In this document: piece after piece, positions 55,517 through 64,000 of the stretch
Layout of the letters: each line of letters begins with the position of its first letter
How positions within the stretch are numbered: the first letter of the stretch is position 1
DNA from: Cristatella mucedo
Taxonomy: Eukaryota; Bryozoa; Phylactolaemata; Cristatellidae
DNA length: 64,000 bases
Reading direction: 5' to 3'
Assembly (NCBI GenBank): GCA_009760855.2
Contig: WPIO01000119.1
Span: 738,001 to 802,000, forward strand
Program-made: the position numbers and the translations under genes
Notes under the pieces: model-generated
Databases searched by the model: none
What the model was told of the DNA's origin: nothing
Seen by the model: only the letters and a program-made list of their open reading frames with translations

Positions 55517-55747
55517 GTACAAAGTTACCTACTAGTGCACCAGCAGCAGTATCAATTTCGTTCAACCCTGGTGCCACACTGATTCTGCCATGCAACTCGA
55601 GCGGTCCTTTGACATACTCGCCTTCGATATGGAGCCTTTCTCCGGCATTTGTCTGGTTTGGGACATTAATTATTGCACCACCTGGTTCCTTTGGACGTGT
55701 TGAACTCGTGTATGCTCAGGACCCTCGCTTTACCTTTAACGATTATG
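55517..55747 (+). CDS. Immunoglobulin-like domain exon 2 (partial)
   Basis: Acceptor TTTTTGTAGCCTTTATAG, exon 231 bp, donor TATG/GTAAGC at 55748. Both ends are phase 1, so it joins exon 1 in frame (codon G+GT, glycine). It reads TKLPTSAPAAVSISFNPGAT, then LILPCNSSG with the strand B cysteine, and a tryptophan core (SIWSLS, FVWFG), up to DPRFTFNDYG. The strand F Y-x-C half is missing and must be in a later exon, so this domain is split by an intron. The next exon was not identified; a LINE (55855-57045) lies in the following intron. Confidence 0.7.
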
Positions 55748-55854
55748 GTAAGCATTGTTTCATACTATTCAAATCCTTAAATCATCGAGGAACTAGACTT
55801 GCATGGATTTTTTTTGCTGTTTGGTATTTGTATTAGACGTTGCCTGCTAAAAAT

Positions 55855-57045
55855 ATTTCAGTGCTAGGTCCGGTTCTTTTCACGGTTTATACTCTGCCTC
55901 TTGCTTATGTGATTGCCAAGCACAATCTAAGCTTTCATTTCTATGCGGATGACACTCAGTTGTACCTTTGCTTTGATCCCTCCCAGCCTTCGAGTACCTC
56001 AAATTCTCTAAACTCAATAGCTACATGCATTGATGACATCCGTACATGGATGGCAGCAAATTTTCTAAAACTAAACGATGATAAAACTAACTTACTAGTT
56101 ATGGGCAAACCCAGTGTGATCCAGAGATTGAAAAGGCTGACTCTCAAAATTGGCTCTGCCACCATATCTCCTGTTGAATCAGCTCGAAATCTAGGTGTCA
56201 TATTCCATAGCGACCTCTCGTTAGACGACCATATCTGCTCCACAGTCAAATCCGCCTATTTTCAGCTTCATATCATTGCTAAAATTCGGGCTTGTTTAGA
56301 TAAGGATACCACATCCAAGTTGGTCCATGCATTTGTGACATCCCGTCTCGACTTCTGCAACTCACTGCTTACTGGCCTACCAGCATGTGCGATCAGGCGA
56401 TTGCAGCTGGTGCAAAACTCTGCAGCTAGGCTTGTCTGTCGTGAGCGTCGCAGTTGCCACATTACTCCACTTCTCGCCGAGCTGCACTGGCTACCAGTCA
56501 AGCAACGGATTGACTTCAAGGTTTTGTCGCTCACTTTTAGGTCCCTTCATTCTATGGCTCCAGCCTATCGCTCAGATATACTACCCCATCAGGCCAAGCA
56601 TCGTACCACCCTCTTTTCGGAATCCAACTGTCTAGAAATACCTCATACAAACATTAAATCCTTTGGAGCCCGTACATTTAGTTCATATGCTCCCAAAGCC
56701 TGGAACTCCCTCCCAACCTGCGTCAGAACATCCCCTGACCTGACCACATTTAAAAGGAACCTAAGAACACACCTATTTAGGACAGCATTTAGTGGGTCAC
56801 TGTGATTCGTCCTTGATGTACTTATGCGTGCTGACACTGTGCATGCTGCCACTAACCACATTTGCATGCTGACCCTGTGCATGTCACCCCTAATCAAATT
56901 ATTCATTTCGTCTGTTTTTCAAGCATGATTTTACTTACCATTCAATTGCATTTCACTTTACAGCAAATGTAATGCGCCTAGAGAGAGATTAAGTTCTCTG
57001 ATGGTGCTTTATCAAGTGAATTATTAATAACATTATTATTATTAT
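55855..57045 (+). mobile_element. 5'-truncated LINE with the most intact RT frame
   Basis: It begins at the VLGPVLFTVY segment (RT motif B'/C boundary) and ends with the hairpin (ATGCGCCTAGAGAGAGATTA, then GATGGTGCTTTATCAAG) and an ATT tail at 57020-57043. It sits in the putative intron after Ig exon 2, in the same orientation as that gene. Its coding part is uninterrupted to the natural stop at 56803-56805, the best in the window. Being 5'-truncated, it is still dead. Confidence 0.95.
55861..56805 (+). pseudogene. Reverse transcriptase C-terminal half (L2 group), truncated
   Basis: About 314 codons without a stop. There is no genuine start: the frame's first codons are host intron sequence. 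It contains the catalytic YADD (in FHFYADDTQLYLCFD, about 55935-55975), the WMAANFLKLNDDKTNLLVMG segment and LVHAFVTSRLDFCNSLLTGL. The L2-type C-terminus follows: CHITPLLAELHWLPVKQRID, then FSSYAPKAWNSLPTCVR, then LFRTAFSGSL. In an intact element this enzyme copies LINE RNA at a nicked target site. The N-terminal RT motifs and the endonuclease are absent. Confidence 0.93.
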
Positions 57046-57899
57046 CTTTTTCTGACAGATGAGCATCTTTTACTTTTATTATATCAATGAACTAAATTCT
57101 GAAACTGGGGAGAGTAGTTTTCCATCAATTTAAATAATGAGAAACGTATCTTCATTTTCACTGTAGCAGTGCCACATTGGCTAAGTGGTAAGAAAGCTGG
57201 TGAGCTTTTAGTATGTTATTTTAATTCTATGCAGCTACCGGTGTTTTTCTGAAAGCCAACATACTTCATCTCAGGAATAGGGAAACTAAAAAGTTTTCTT
57301 GAGTTAGAATGGTCATGAAGGAATTTATAGCCATGGCAAATAGCGAAGAGTATCTGGAACTGCAGCAAATAAGTTGTTCTAAGATGTTGCTGAAGTGGCC
57401 TCCGATGTCTAGGACTAGCAAACCTCCCGTAGCAAGCAGTCTTTATTCATTAAAAGTGACCAGCTGATATTGGTTCAGCAATACAGCTAGATGTGAGAAA
57501 AGCCAGTCTGCATAAACCTTGGTGTGTGTTTGCTCTGTATACTTCGATCAAATATGAGCCGTCGTAGCTCCTTCAGCTGGTTTAAATTTTTGAAAGTTTT
57601 GACCATCCTGCAGCCGTCTCACTTCTGGGTGGTTTTGCAATAGCCCACTCAAGAATGGATGAAAAAGGTCTGGTGTAGACTGAACAAGCTTCAAGCAGTC
57701 AAAGACGACTCCTGTACAATGAGTGCATGACGACAACAGCTCTTTCTACAGCTCCAGTAATTGGCTCACTGGAGTGTCATAGTGTCTGCAGTTAGGTCAA
57801 GAGTGGGCAAACTTTTTGACTATCGAGCTCAACGTTTTTATAAAATTTGACAGAGATGCCAGGCCAGAATATGATTATGGTGTATTTGTGTCTCCTTTT
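57046..57899. other. No gene established; a possible minus-strand exon
   Basis: The minus frame 57711-57548 follows an acceptor-like TTGTACAG. It reads GVVFDCLKLVQSTPDLFHPF, LSGLLQNHPEVRRLQ, then FKPAEGATTAHI and a TGA. It is protein-like but unrecognised. The third exon of the Ig gene was looked for here without success. Confidence 0.25.
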
Positions 57900-58757
57900 G
57901 AATCAGCTCACAATCTAGGTGTCATGTACCAAAGTGACCTCTCGTTAGACGACCACATCAGCTCCACAGTCAAATCTGCCTAGTTTCAGCTACATAACAT
58001 TGATAAAATTTGGGCTTGTTTAGATTAGGATACCACGTCTAAGTTGGTCCATTCATTCGTGACATTCCGTCTCGACTTCAGCAGGTCAGTGCTTACTGGC
58101 CTAGCTGCATGTATAATCAGGCAATTGCAGCTGGTGCGAAACCCTGCAGCAAGGCTTATCTGTCACGAGCATCCCAGTTGCCACATCACATCATTTCTCG
58201 CCAACCTGCACTGGCAACCAGTCAAGCCACGGATTGACTTCAAGGTTTTGTCGCTTGCTTTAAGGTCACTTCATTCTTTGGCTTCAGCCTATCTCTCAGA
58301 TATACTCCTCCAAAATTCCAAGCATCGTACCACCCACTTTCAGAATCCAATCGCCTACCATTATCTTGTATGAATCTCGAATCTTTTGGAGACAGAGCAT
58401 TAGGTTCGTATGCTCCGAAAGCCTGGAACTCCCTCCCGGCTTGCTTAAGAACATCCCTGACTTGACCATATTTAAAAAGAACTTAAAAACACATTTATTT
58501 AGGACAGCATTTAGTGGGTCCCTGTGATTCTTCATCCTGTGCTTATGTGTGCTGACACTGTGCATGCTGCCACTAACCACATGGGCATGCTGCCCCTTTG
58601 TATTTAATCCCTAACCGTGTTATTCATGTTGTTTATCAAGCATGATATTACAAACCATTTAATTGCATTTCCCTTTGCAGCAAATGTGAAGCGCCTAGAA
58701 AGTGATTGAGTTCTCTGAGGGTGCTTTATCAAGGGCATTACTATTATTATTATTGTC
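57900..58757 (+). mobile_element. 5'-truncated LINE
   Basis: From the ESAHNLGVMYQSDLSLDDHI segment through LVHSFVTFRLDF (109 open codons, 58044-58373), a frameshift, then FGDRALGSYAPKAWNSLPAC. It ends at a hairpin (GCGCCTAGAAAGTGATTGAG / GAGGGTGCTTTATCAA, with a G-T wobble in the stem) and (ATT)n. Confidence 0.92.
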
Positions 58758-58869
58758 TGAACTAATTTAAAATAAATGTAAAGACCATTTCATGAAAAGA
58801 ATTGGCCATTAAAGGCTGCGAAACACCACAGTGCTTAGTTTATTTAAAAAAAAACACAAATTTATAAAC

Positions 58870-60385
58870 TTAATTGTGTAGTAATAAACTCCCATTCAGT
58901 GTCAGTGGCAACGGTGTTGTTTGAATTCCCTTTTTTGCAAGTGTATCAATTTCTGCCGTTATAATTGGTGTGGAAATTCTGAAGATAGATTCGAGGTGTT
59001 GGCCTGTTAACTTAGATCTATGACTAGCTTTGTTGAAATTCATGACACTGAATGTCGGTTGACACACATAGGTTAAGCCAAAAAACGTAAGCATCTTCTG
59101 TGCTATCCCCCGGAGGTTTGGAAACGTGTCTTCGTTAAGTGAAGCATACAAGTCGTTAAGTTTAATAGACTTGAACTTCTCCGTCAATATAGAGTGCGAC
59201 TGAAGATATATCAGTTCCAACTGCAGCTCCTGCTGTGCTGTTTCAGAGTTTTGTGACAGGGGACTGAAAACCAGTTGAAGTGACTTTTAAATTTTTTCAA
59301 AGTCACAGAAACGGTGGCCGATTTCTCCGTGCAGGTCTTCCAGTGATTTTCTGTATTTCTGAGCTTTTTGGGTCGCATCGTTCTGCATGGCTAGCATGGG
59401 AAAATGAGTTACAGATTTGTTTGAAGTTTGTCTGAAGAAAAGAGCCAGCTTGGATTTTAAGGCCCTAATTATTGTGTACATGTTGAGCACACATTTTTTT
59501 CCCTGTTGTTTAGTGTTTAGCTAATTCCCTTGCGAAAGTATGTCCAAAATATAAATAATATGTGAAAGCCAATGCAAATTTATGAAGCCAATTCGTATCA
59601 CTTAGCTCGGGAAATTCGGTGGATCTCTCTTTAACTCAAAAAATGAAATGATGTCCTCCTTCAGCTTCCACACTCTTTGAAAGACTTTGCCCAGACGTAG
59701 CCAGCGAACATGAGAGTGGTAAAATAAGTCCTGCTGATCTGCATTGGTTCCTTCCGGGAACTTAAAAAGCTGACAATGCTGAAGCCCCCTTGCTCGTATA
59801 AAGTTTACATGTTATACGACTTGATTCACCACATGATTTAGATGGAATATAGATTTATAAGAAACTCCGTAATGAATGATGCAGTGAAGGAAAAAAATAA
59901 TCGGGTCAGGATTTTCCTCTTTTACTTTTTCCTGCCATTCTTTTAGCAGCATAACGTTTTCCGAAGTTATATTGGGCGATCCATCAGCGGTGACATTGGC
60001 CAGTTTACTCCAAGGCGTCTCCATTCTCTCGATCACAGAAGACACCTTGTTATACAAGTCTTCTCCCCTCACATCTCCATTCGTCGAATTTATAGTCAAA
60101 CATTCTTCGGTGATCGCAAAACTGCTGCCAATCTCTCCGATAACTATGAGGAGCTTGAGCGGTGCCTTTTAATTCGTTACTTAAATCCAGTGCTAGTGAA
60201 TAAAACTTAAAGCACTCCACCTTTTCGTTTAATTTCCGGGCTACATCTTCATCAATCAATCATACAAAGCGAGTCAAAGTTCAGCGTTCTAAACAGATTT
60301 TTTCAAATTTTCCTTTGCTCTCCGGATACAAGACACCTGCTGTCTCTAACGTGCATTATTTTACAAAATCGCACATCGGATAAAA
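58870..60385 (-). pseudogene. hAT-family transposase fossil (GTF2IRD2/ZBED5-like)
   Basis: Minus strand, four or more frames in order. 60385-60050 has an RLETAGVLYPE-type segment and FKFYSLALDLSNELKGTAQ, where the usual LDES catalytic-region string is altered to LDLS. 60099-59812 has GEDLYNKVSSVIE, KLANVTADGSPNITSENV and FFLHCIIHYGVSYKS, typical hAT core with a D-G pair and the HCIIH motif. 59800-59290 is the insertion domain (HVRWLRLGKVFQRVW-like). 59220-58870 is the C-terminal dimerisation region (FPNLRGIAQKML, FGLTYVCQPTFSVMNFNK, SRLTG-type motif). Frameshifts and stops separate them. No terminal inverted repeats or 8-bp duplication were found. A LINE fragment (60480) interrupts or abuts the N-terminal side. 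Confidence 0.88.
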
Positions 60386-60479
60386 GCTAACTCAATTGTG
60401 CTTATTTGAATGCCAGCAAAAAACTTGCCGTAGAAATTAACTCTTGAATCGCAATTCTTCTGGGAAAAAGGTTTTGTGG

Positions 60480-60862
60480 AGTCTAAACTAAGTGTGTATG
60501 TTCCCAAAGACTGGAACTCCCTCCCGACCTGCGTCAGAACATCCCCTGACCTGACCACATTCAAAAAGAACTTAAAAACGCATCTATTTAGGACAGCATT
60601 TAGTTTGTCCTTGTGATTCGTCCTTCATGTACTTATGCTTTCTGACACTGTGCATGCTGCCACTAACAACATTTGCATGCTGACCCTGTGCATGTTTCCA
60701 CTAACCATGTTAATAATTTTGTTTGTTTATGAAGCATGATATTACTCACCACTCATTTGCATTTCCCTTTGCAGCTAATGTAAAGCACCTAGAGAGAGAT
60801 TGAGTTATCTGAGGGCACTTTATCAAGTGCATTATTAATAATATTATTATTGTTATCTAGAA
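60480..60862 (+). mobile_element. 5'-truncated LINE 3' end
   Basis: From the YVPKDWNSLPTCVRTSPDLT segment to FRTAFSLSL and stop, the 3' untranslated region, a hairpin (AAAGCACCTAGAGAGAGATT, GAGGGCACTTTATCAAG) and an ATT tail. Stem pairing is imperfect in this copy. It lies head-on to the hAT fossil. Confidence 0.92.
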
Positions 60863-61880
60863 ATCGGTTGTTATGCTCGTACTTACAAGAGGGTTAATAT
60901 GAATGCATCTTTTTTGTTAGGCACTACATCGATTTCGAGCTGTCAGTGGAGCAGCAACGTAGTAACTTTATCGCGTATCTATTGGCTGAATCGGCTAAGC
61001 TTTCTTTACTTTAAAATGTGAGTTGATGTTAGTTATTTACCGTGGGGTTTCTGAATGCAGCTTAGACTCCAAGCTATGCTTAAAGTTGCTTCCAATGTTA
61101 GTCTTGTTAGAGTTACTGAATTTTACATTGTATGGCTCCTGCATGCAGCAAGAACTGTTGCTGCATCACACACTATAGTTTCGGAAACTGAGATTTTCTA
61201 TGTACGTCTTGTCGGCCAGTTGTTATCATTTTGAAACAAAGTAAAACGATAATTTTTAAAAGTCCTAGTAAACTTCCCCAAGCGAACTTAATTTTTAACT
61301 CGCAGAAAGGTTGATATTTTCAATTCAATTTCTCATTGTGCTATGCAAAACCACCTAGCTTGTCAGTAAGTTCTTTTACGATAGAAAGCATAAGCTTTGT
61401 CAACTTGCCTATTACCAATCTGGTTTTAATGGTGGACTCAATAGCCATTCATTATCAACGTGGACAGTGTGTCTGAGCTTCCGAACCAGCTGATTTCCAT
61501 TGTGCATAATCTACGCCATTTGATATTGACGCCACAGCTAAGAAATGGCAGTAAAAATTAAATGACAACAGTCTCATATTTGCAGCAACAGTCAATCAAG
61601 ATTTTACATTGGTATTCGAGTTATTTACCAGCCTTGCTTGCGGAGCCTCAGTCGTGCCTCAGAAGCAGCTATTACTTGATTCGAAAGACTGGATATAGCA
61701 GCAGTCAAGGCTTTATCCCAGCTTCAGCAGGCAATAAAAATTGCCTGCTAATTCAGGACTACAACGTACTCCATGTAATGAAGTCAGAGTAGGCTACCAG
61801 TATAATAACACATAGCTTCTGATATTTTCTCGGACATGTGGAATTTTGGAATTCGACACTGGGTCTTTCCCTGGTCCCAA
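60863..61880. other. No gene recognised
   Basis: AT-rich sequence. A 76-codon frame at 61562-61792 has no domain. Confidence 0.3.
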
Positions 61881-61884
61881 CTGT

Positions 61885-62040
61885 CCTATAAGACCACACG
61901 ATTACCGATGAAGCCAGTTGGCTATCGAATGCTTTCCCTAAGTCGCTTAACCTGTCAGTTCTCTATACAAAACTCTCCTTTGTAAAACCCACGTAGTCTG
62001 TATGGAGTTTACAGACAGAAATGCATTACGTAGATGTACA
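61885..62040 (+). repeat. R4 repeat, copy 2
   Basis: Partner of 39020-39180; see that entry for the shared strings. The end also matches (ACAGACAGAAATGCATTAC versus CCAGACGGAGATACATTCC). Confidence 0.6.
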
Positions 62041-62204
62041 GGATACTTTCATGCAATCGTTATATTTATATTTATATAAGGCCGGCAGTTTCTTTGGTGA
62101 ATTGCCCTGGTTCCGGCTGCGTTTTTAAGCTTTCGGTATTCTAAATAAAAGTAGAGCACCTGTGGTTCTTGGAGTAACCCTTGGAGGCTTAGTGTACTGT
62201 TTCG

Positions 62205-62312
62205 AATTACGTTAGTTGTTCTTTGAGGTACAGGCTAGGTCATGGGCTTGAGTCCTGTAACATGTGTGAAACACCTGAGAAGAATAAGTTCTCTTATGAT
62301 GTTATACAAATT
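62205..62312 (+). mobile_element. SINE-A, head partly decayed
   Basis: B-box region CATGGGCTTGAGTCCTGTAA, then GTGTGAAACACCTGAGAAG, AATAAGTTCTCTTATGATG and TTATACAAATTAAATAT. The tail runs into a TATG microsatellite. Confidence 0.7.
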
Positions 62313-62319
62313 AAATATA

Positions 62320-62490
62320 TACATGTATGCATGCATGTATGAATGTATGTACGTACGTATTTATGTATATATGTATGCATACATTTATGTATATATGCCT
62401 ATGTATACAAGTATTATGTATGTATGTATGTATGTATGTATGTATGTATGTATGTATATATGTATGTATGTATGTGTATATGCAAGTACA
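62320..62490. repeat. (TATG)n microsatellite
   Basis: Perfect TATG units at about 62416-62457 within a longer imperfect run, growing directly out of the SINE-A tail. Tyr-Val/Met-Cys and His-Thr repeat frames on both strands are artefacts. Confidence 0.95.
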
Positions 62491-62679
62491 TATGTATTTC
62501 TGTCTGTAACCCCATACAGCCACAAAGACCATGCGGTTCTTATGCAGTAGAGTTGTCTGTAGCACTCTAAAAGCCCGAGTTGCTGTATGTATGCATTCAG
62601 TACCCAACTGACTTCATCTCAAACTTTAAAGCGAATGCAAGGAGCATAGCTGGGTCAGGGGAGCAGTGCAGGTAGTGAG
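62491..62679. other. Short spacer
   Basis: Nothing recognised. Confidence 0.3.
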
Positions 62680-64000
62680 TAATAATAATAAAGCACTTGA
62701 TAAAGCACCCTTAGAGAACTCAGTCACTTTCGAGGAGCTTTACATTTGCTGCAAAGGTAAGCGCGATTGAATGGTTAGTAATAGCTTGCTTGATAAACAA
62801 CACAAACAGCCTGGTTAGGGGTGACATTCACAGGTTCAGCATGCAAATGTGGTTAGTGGCAGCATGCACAGTGTCAGCACCCACAAGCACAAGAAGGACG
62901 AATCACAGTGACCTACTAAATGCTGCCCTAACTAAATGTTGTTAAGCTCTTTTTAAATGTGGTCATATCAGGGGAAGTTCTGCCGCAAGTCGGGAGGGAG
63001 TTCGAGGCTTTGGTAGCATACGAACTAAATGCATGATCTCCAAAGGATTTGAGGTTTGTACAAGGCATTGGTAAGCTGCTTAATTCCAAAAAGCCGGTTG
63101 TACGATGCTTAGCCTGGTGGGGAAAAGATCAGAGAGTAGGCTGGAGCTAAAAAATTAAGTGATCTAAATGAGAGCGACAAAACTATGAAGTCAAACCGTT
63201 GCTTGACTGGTAGCCAGTGCAGGTCGGCGAGAAGTGGTGTGATGAGGCAACTCTGAGGTTCACGACAGACAAGCCTAGCTGCAGAATTTTCATTTAGGTG
63301 TAATCGCCTGATTGCACAAGCCGGTAGACCAGCAAGCAGTAAGTTATGGAAGCCATGACGGGATTTCACGAATGCATGGACCAACTAAATAAGCCCGAAT
63401 TTTAGCAATGTTATGTTGCTGATAGGAAGCAGACTTGTCTATGGAGCTGACAAGGTTGTCTCATGAGAGATTGATCACTTTGGAACATGACATCTTGATT
63501 TCGAGCTCATTCAACTGGAGATATGCTGGCGGAGCCAATTTTGAGCATCAACCTTTCCTATTTCAGAATTACACTGGGTTTGCCCATAACTAGTAAGTTA
63601 GTTCTATCATCGGTCAGTTTTTGGAAATTTGCCACCATCAATATGGGGATATCATCAATACATGCTGCAAGTGAGTTGAGAGAATTCGAGATGCTTGAAG
63701 TCTGGGAGGGATCAAAACAAAGGTACAGCTGAATGTGATCCCCATAGAAGTGAAAGGCTATAATGTGCTTGGTAATCACAAAAGCAAGAGGGGAAGCATA
63801 AACCGTAAAAAGAACGAGACCTAGCACGGAGCCCTGAGGTACCCCACATTTCAGAGGTACCTCAGATGATCTTTGTCCCTTTACGTCAATACTCTAGATT
63901 CACCCACTGAGATAGGGCCTGAACCATTGCAGAGCGGTGCCAGTGATGCCCAGGCGATATGAGAGGCGCTCTAGAAGAACTTTTTAATTGATAGTTTCAA
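62680..64000 (-). mobile_element. LINE running off the right edge
   Basis: Minus strand: RT from about 64000 (the segment preceding KCGVPQGSVLG), HFYGDHIQLYLCFDPSQTSS (YGDH at the catalytic YADD, so inactivated), LAACIDDIPILMVANFQKL, a C-terminal frame (63384-63109) and a hairpin (AAGCACCCTTAGAGAACTCA / CACTTTCGAGGAGCTTT) with an ATT-rich tail at 62682-62692. Stops and frameshifts are present. The 5' part lies outside the window. Confidence 0.92.

Noticed and set aside
56268-56534. 88-codon minus frame (MSDKTLKSIRCLTGSQCSSA...)
   Set aside because: Antisense of the LINE RT C-terminus; the same antisense frame appears at other LINE copies such as 22856-23131.
55840-56805. A host protein of 321 codons starting at 55840
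   Set aside because: The first codon is TTG in host intron sequence; the body is a 5'-truncated LINE reverse transcriptase.
62242-62607. Met-Tyr-Val/Cys and Ile-His-Thr repeat frames
   Set aside because: Translation of the TATG microsatellite.

Overview
The window is repeat-dominated nuclear DNA from an animal. It is not prokaryotic: there are no dense operons or ribosome-binding-site-led genes, while there are many non-LTR retrotransposon copies, tRNA-derived SINEs, a hAT transposase fossil, long dinucleotide microsatellites and two immunoglobulin-like exons with consensus-looking splice sites. A marine or early-branching invertebrate, such as a sponge, would fit, but the sequence alone does not settle this.

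The dominant component is one family of LINEs of the CR1/L2 group, with an apurinic-type endonuclease, a reverse transcriptase with YADD, and an L2-like C-terminal region. There are about 30 copies and fragments on both strands. Nearly all end in the same 3' hairpin (a GCGCC/GGCGC-type stem) followed by an (ATT)n tail. All copies are broken. The best reading frame is at 55.85-56.80 kb (+). The longest copy (3.6 kb) is at 22.36-25.97 kb (-). A tRNA-headed SINE (here SINE-A) carries the same 3' hairpin, a LINE/SINE partnership visible within this window. A second tRNA-headed SINE (SINE-B) and two further unnamed repeats (R3, R4) are also present.

The main structural feature is an old direct segmental duplication. 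About 1.67-11.7 kb (copy A) is colinear with about 15.7-28.4 kb (copy B). After subtracting four copy-specific LINE insertions, both arms are about 8.8 kb. The spacer (11.7-15.7 kb) holds one more LINE, R3 pieces and microsatellites. The duplicated unit carries LINE fragments, a tail-to-tail SINE pair, and remnants of an unrecognised coding sequence (2.1 and 16.2 kb).

From 29 to 46 kb are more LINE copies, an R3 cluster (37.8-39.4 kb), a LINE 5' part with mutated endonuclease motifs (39.6-41.9 kb) and a LINE split by a 723-bp insert with an 8-bp target duplication (44.5-45.2 kb). From 46 to 54 kb is comparatively repeat-poor. At 54.3-55.75 kb lie two Ig-like exons of a + strand gene, with a LINE in the following intron. 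At 58.87-60.4 kb (-) lies a decayed hAT transposase of the GTF2IRD2/ZBED5-like type. The window ends inside another minus-strand LINE.

No complete host gene, rRNA, functional tRNA or CRISPR array is seen. The Ig exons are the only host-gene pieces supported with reasonable confidence; a few other candidate exons are listed at low confidence.
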